Part shown: positions 5,092 through 6,091 of the stretch, piece after piece
Position numbering within the stretch: position 1 is the stretch's first letter
Layout of the letters: every line of letters starts with the position of its first letter
DNA from: RUG714 sp964623515
GTDB lineage: Bacteria > Bacillota > Clostridia > Oscillospirales > Acutalibacteraceae
Direction: 5' to 3'
Assembly (NCBI GenBank): GCA_964623515.1
Contig: CAZURV010000029.1
Location: 1 to 6,091, forward strand
DNA length: 6,091 nucleotides
Position numbers and translations under genes: made by a program
Notes under the pieces: generated by a model
Told to the model about the DNA's origin: nothing
The model's input: the letters and a program-made list of their open reading frames with translations, nothing else
The model's database searches: none

Positions 5092-5439
5092 ATGTTTTGT
5101 AAAAATTGCGGAAAAGAAATAGATGACAATGCCATGGTTTGTATTCATTGCGGAGCCGCAGCAAATATTCCCCAGACGTCAACAAACGCAGGGTATGCAG
5201 GTCCTAACGGAGAAACTTTTCGCCCCGTTCCCAAATGCAAAAAATGCGGTTACATAGGTGAGTTTGAACATGGAAAGCTTTTTCGGCCGATGGATTGGGC
5301 TATTGGGCTTTTAACATTTTGGTTTGGTTTTGGAATTATCTATTTTATTGTAATGGCAATTATCAGAAGCGATGAAGATAAAAGGGAAACAATTTGCCCA
5401 CAGTGCAAAGCCAAAAAATCTTCTACCAACTTTTATTGA
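5092..5439 (+). CDS. Double zinc-ribbon protein with LITAF-like membrane-inserted segment
   Basis: The 115-residue protein carries two four-cysteine sites. The first is the N-terminal ribbon C3xxC6/C17xxC20. The second is split: C49xxC52 lies before, and C102xxC105 after, a hydrophobic stretch of about 24 residues (68-91, rich in F, W, I and G). This CxxC-hydrophobic-CPxC order is the hallmark of LITAF-type domains, in which both cysteine pairs stay on one side of the membrane, bind one zinc together and hold the helix as an in-plane anchor. Similar proteins (GYIGEF...RPMDW...IIRS...ICPQCKAK) are, as I recall, common in gut Clostridia and usually unnamed. AAAGGAG (5076-5082), nine bases before the ATG, fixes the start. 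The strong terminator downstream makes this the last gene of the row. A role as a peripheral adaptor is inference. Confidence 0.92.
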   Translation: MFCKNCGKEIDDNAMVCIHCGAAANIPQTSTNAGYAGPNGETFRPVPKCKKCGYIGEFEHGKLFRPMDWAIGLLTFWFGFGIIYFIVMAIIRSDEDKRETICPQCKAKKSSTNFY

Positions 5440-5440
5440 T

Positions 5441-5503
5441 AAACGGTTAACGGAAATCCTCTTCGTTTGGCTTAAGCCATAACACACCCTCCGTAAACCG
5501 TTT
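5441..5503 (+). repeat. Long hairpin directly preceding the terminator
   Basis: AAACGGTTAACGG (5441-5453) and CCGTAAACCGTTT (5491-5503) pair at 12 of 13 positions. The 37-nt loop holds a perfect 12-nt palindrome, TGGCTTAAGCCA (5468-5479). It begins one base after the last stop codon and ends at the first base of the terminator stem. It could protect the 3' end of the messenger RNA. Confidence 0.75.
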
Positions 5504-5543
5504 GTGCGCTCCGAAAATCCTATGCTTTCGGAGCGCACTTTTT
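5504..5543 (+). terminator. Strong intrinsic terminator of the zinc-ribbon gene row
   Basis: GTGCGCTCCGAAA (5504-5516) pairs perfectly over 13 bp with TTTCGGAGCGCAC (5526-5538), around a 9-nt loop, and five T follow (5539-5543). It stands about 65 bp after the last stop codon of the row. Confidence 0.95.
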
Positions 5544-5672
5544 GTATGCGCCGGACATCGGCGAACAGGTTATATTCCTTCAGGCAATCCAATCTGTGCG
5601 GGAACAAGCAGGGAATCCGGCCGGGTGCTTTTGCCCTGCACCAAGATATATCCGAATATGGATTATGATTTT

Positions 5673-5708
5673 AAGCCTGTAGGTATTCTTTGTAATACCT
5701 GCAGGCTT
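5673..5708. repeat. 15-bp inverted repeat (hairpin) in the spacer
   Basis: AAGCCTGTAGGTATT (5673-5687) pairs with AATACCTGCAGGCTT (5694-5708) throughout, with one G-T wobble and a 6-nt loop. The plus-strand downstream DNA is T-rich (CCTGTATTCTATTATTT) but lacks an immediate T-run, so it is at best a weak terminator. Confidence 0.7.
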
Positions 5709-5741
5709 CCTGTATTCTATTATTTGCTGTTTATGCGCATC

Positions 5742-5769
5742 GTGAACACTATTAAAGTTATGCTACACT
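5742..5769 (+). promoter_or_regulatory. Second, weaker candidate promoter for the MarR gene
   Basis: GTGAAC (5742-5747), a 16-bp spacer and the extended -10 TGCTACACT (5761-5769) form a plausible but imperfect promoter just upstream of the better one at 5771. Confidence 0.3.
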
Positions 5770-5770
5770 A

Positions 5771-5799
5771 TTGACAGGTGACCAAAGCGGTGATATGAT
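5771..5799 (+). promoter_or_regulatory. Sigma-A promoter of the MarR-family gene
   Basis: A perfect TTGACA (5771-5776), a 17-bp spacer and TATGAT (5794-5799, five of six consensus) predict a start near 5806. That falls on the first bases of the palindrome at 5805-5828. Confidence 0.85.
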
Positions 5800-5804
5800 A
5801 TAGT

Positions 5805-5828
5805 TCGCAAGCGATACTTCGCTTGCGA
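5805..5828. promoter_or_regulatory. Palindrome at the transcription start, candidate MarR operator
   Basis: TCGCAAGCG (5805-5813) and CGCTTGCGA (5820-5828) are perfect 9-bp arms around ATACTT. Its place at the predicted +1 fits autorepression by the MarR-type product encoded 26 bp downstream, a usual habit of this family. It would also form a hairpin in the leader, so a role in the RNA is the alternative. Confidence 0.6.
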
Positions 5829-5854
5829 TTTATATTACGCTTGGAGGTTTCACA

Positions 5855-6091
5855 ATGATCGAGGTTTCTCAATTCCGGACAGCGACCAAGCTGGTACAGC
5901 TTGGAAATGCCGTTACATATTTCAGAAATATCAAAGAGAAGGAAATCGGGCTCACATCCGTTCAAAGTGATGTCATGCGCGTGATTTTAGAGAATCCTGG
6001 AATTACTGCCGTTATGTTAAAAGAAAAAATGAGGTTATCACAGTCTACTGTTGCCGGTATTTTGTTCCGTTTGGAACGCAAGGGAATCATT
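5855..6091 (+). CDS. MarR-family winged-helix regulator, C-terminus beyond the window
   Basis: Seventy-nine residues are visible, open at the window edge, against about 140-160 for whole family members. After an N-terminal helix (about 5-28, half of the dimer region) comes the winged-helix core. LTSVQSDVMRVILENPG (33-49) gives the first helices. Then ITAVMLKEKMRLSQSTVAGI (50-69) includes the recognition helix, which opens with SQSTVAGI, and LFRLERKGII (70-79) leads toward the wing. TTGGAGGT (5841-5848), six bases before the ATG, supports the start. It has its own promoter and a palindromic candidate operator, and a strong terminator separates it from the zinc-ribbon row, so it is a separate unit. 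MarR proteins often respond to small phenolic ligands, drugs or oxidants. The ligand and the genes it controls lie outside what can be seen. Confidence 0.9.
   Translation, partial: MIEVSQFRTATKLVQLGNAVTYFRNIKEKEIGLTSVQSDVMRVILENPGITAVMLKEKMRLSQSTVAGILFRLERKGII

Larger units (their letters stand above)
5544..5770. other. Non-coding, structure-rich spacer before the MarR gene
   Basis: No credible gene is seen. A frame opening with GTG inside the terminator (5502-5774) has no ribosome binding site. The stretch contains a small hairpin CGCCG/CGGCG (5549-5563) and the palindrome CCGGCCGG (5617-5624). Two mutually exclusive pairings also share bases: GCAGGG (5608-5613) with CCCTGC (5634-5639), and GGTGC (5624-5628) with GCACC (5638-5642). 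A long hairpin lies at 5673-5708. An RNA gene is possible, but no known family is recognised. Confidence 0.45.

Noticed and set aside
5502..5774. Plus-strand 90-codon ORF after the gene row
   Set aside because: It opens with GTG inside the terminator hairpin, with no ribosome binding site, and runs through hairpins and promoter elements.

Overview
The window looks like a piece of a low-GC Firmicutes chromosome, most probably a gut Clostridia of the Oscillospiraceae/Lachnospiraceae type. The reasons are AT-rich codon use, strong AGGAGG-like ribosome binding sites, a tRNA-Trp with encoded CCA, compact intrinsic terminators, and several small proteins that begin MFCxxCG, a style common in these bacteria. 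The species assignment is inference.

Layout. Positions 1-90 hold the 3' part of a tRNA-Trp gene and its terminator. Positions 144-347 hold three tandem copies of a 68-bp hairpin-rich repeat, followed at 371-416 by a hairpin that can terminate transcription from either side. A small Cro/CI-type (XRE) repressor gene lies on the minus strand (479-691). It diverges from a plus-strand gene row across a near-perfect sigma-A promoter (728-756), whose spacer and -10 are covered by a 19-bp palindrome (735-753), the obvious candidate operator.

The plus-strand row (819-5439) encodes six proteins. These are a zinc-ribbon multispanning membrane protein (819-1442), a zinc-ribbon single-pass protein with a large extracytoplasmic domain (1880-3220), a secreted NTF2-like protein (3373-3894), a lipoprotein with an extracytoplasmic CxxC/CxxC finger (3942-4256), a second zinc-ribbon four-helix membrane protein (4380-5066), and a double zinc-ribbon protein whose second ribbon is split by a hydrophobic segment, as in LITAF domains (5092-5439). 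A strong terminator (5504-5543), preceded by a second long hairpin, closes the row. The spacers hold two copies of an approximately 78-bp repeat (1751-1827 and 3216-3294) and perhaps a diverged third (4296-4351). The 437-bp gap after the first gene means that a single transcript from the XRE-controlled promoter is plausible but not proven.

From 5544 on, the DNA is non-coding up to a MarR-family regulator gene (5855 to the window end, truncated by the edge). That gene has its own TTGACA-N17-TATGAT promoter and a palindrome at the expected transcription start.

Biological reading. The row looks like a cell-envelope module: cytosolic zinc ribbons on membrane proteins plus two exported partners, placed under a dedicated repressor. 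The topology of the 446-residue protein together with the separate NTF2-like protein resembles the TcaA/YvbJ layout split over two genes. No substrate or signal can be named from the sequence alone.
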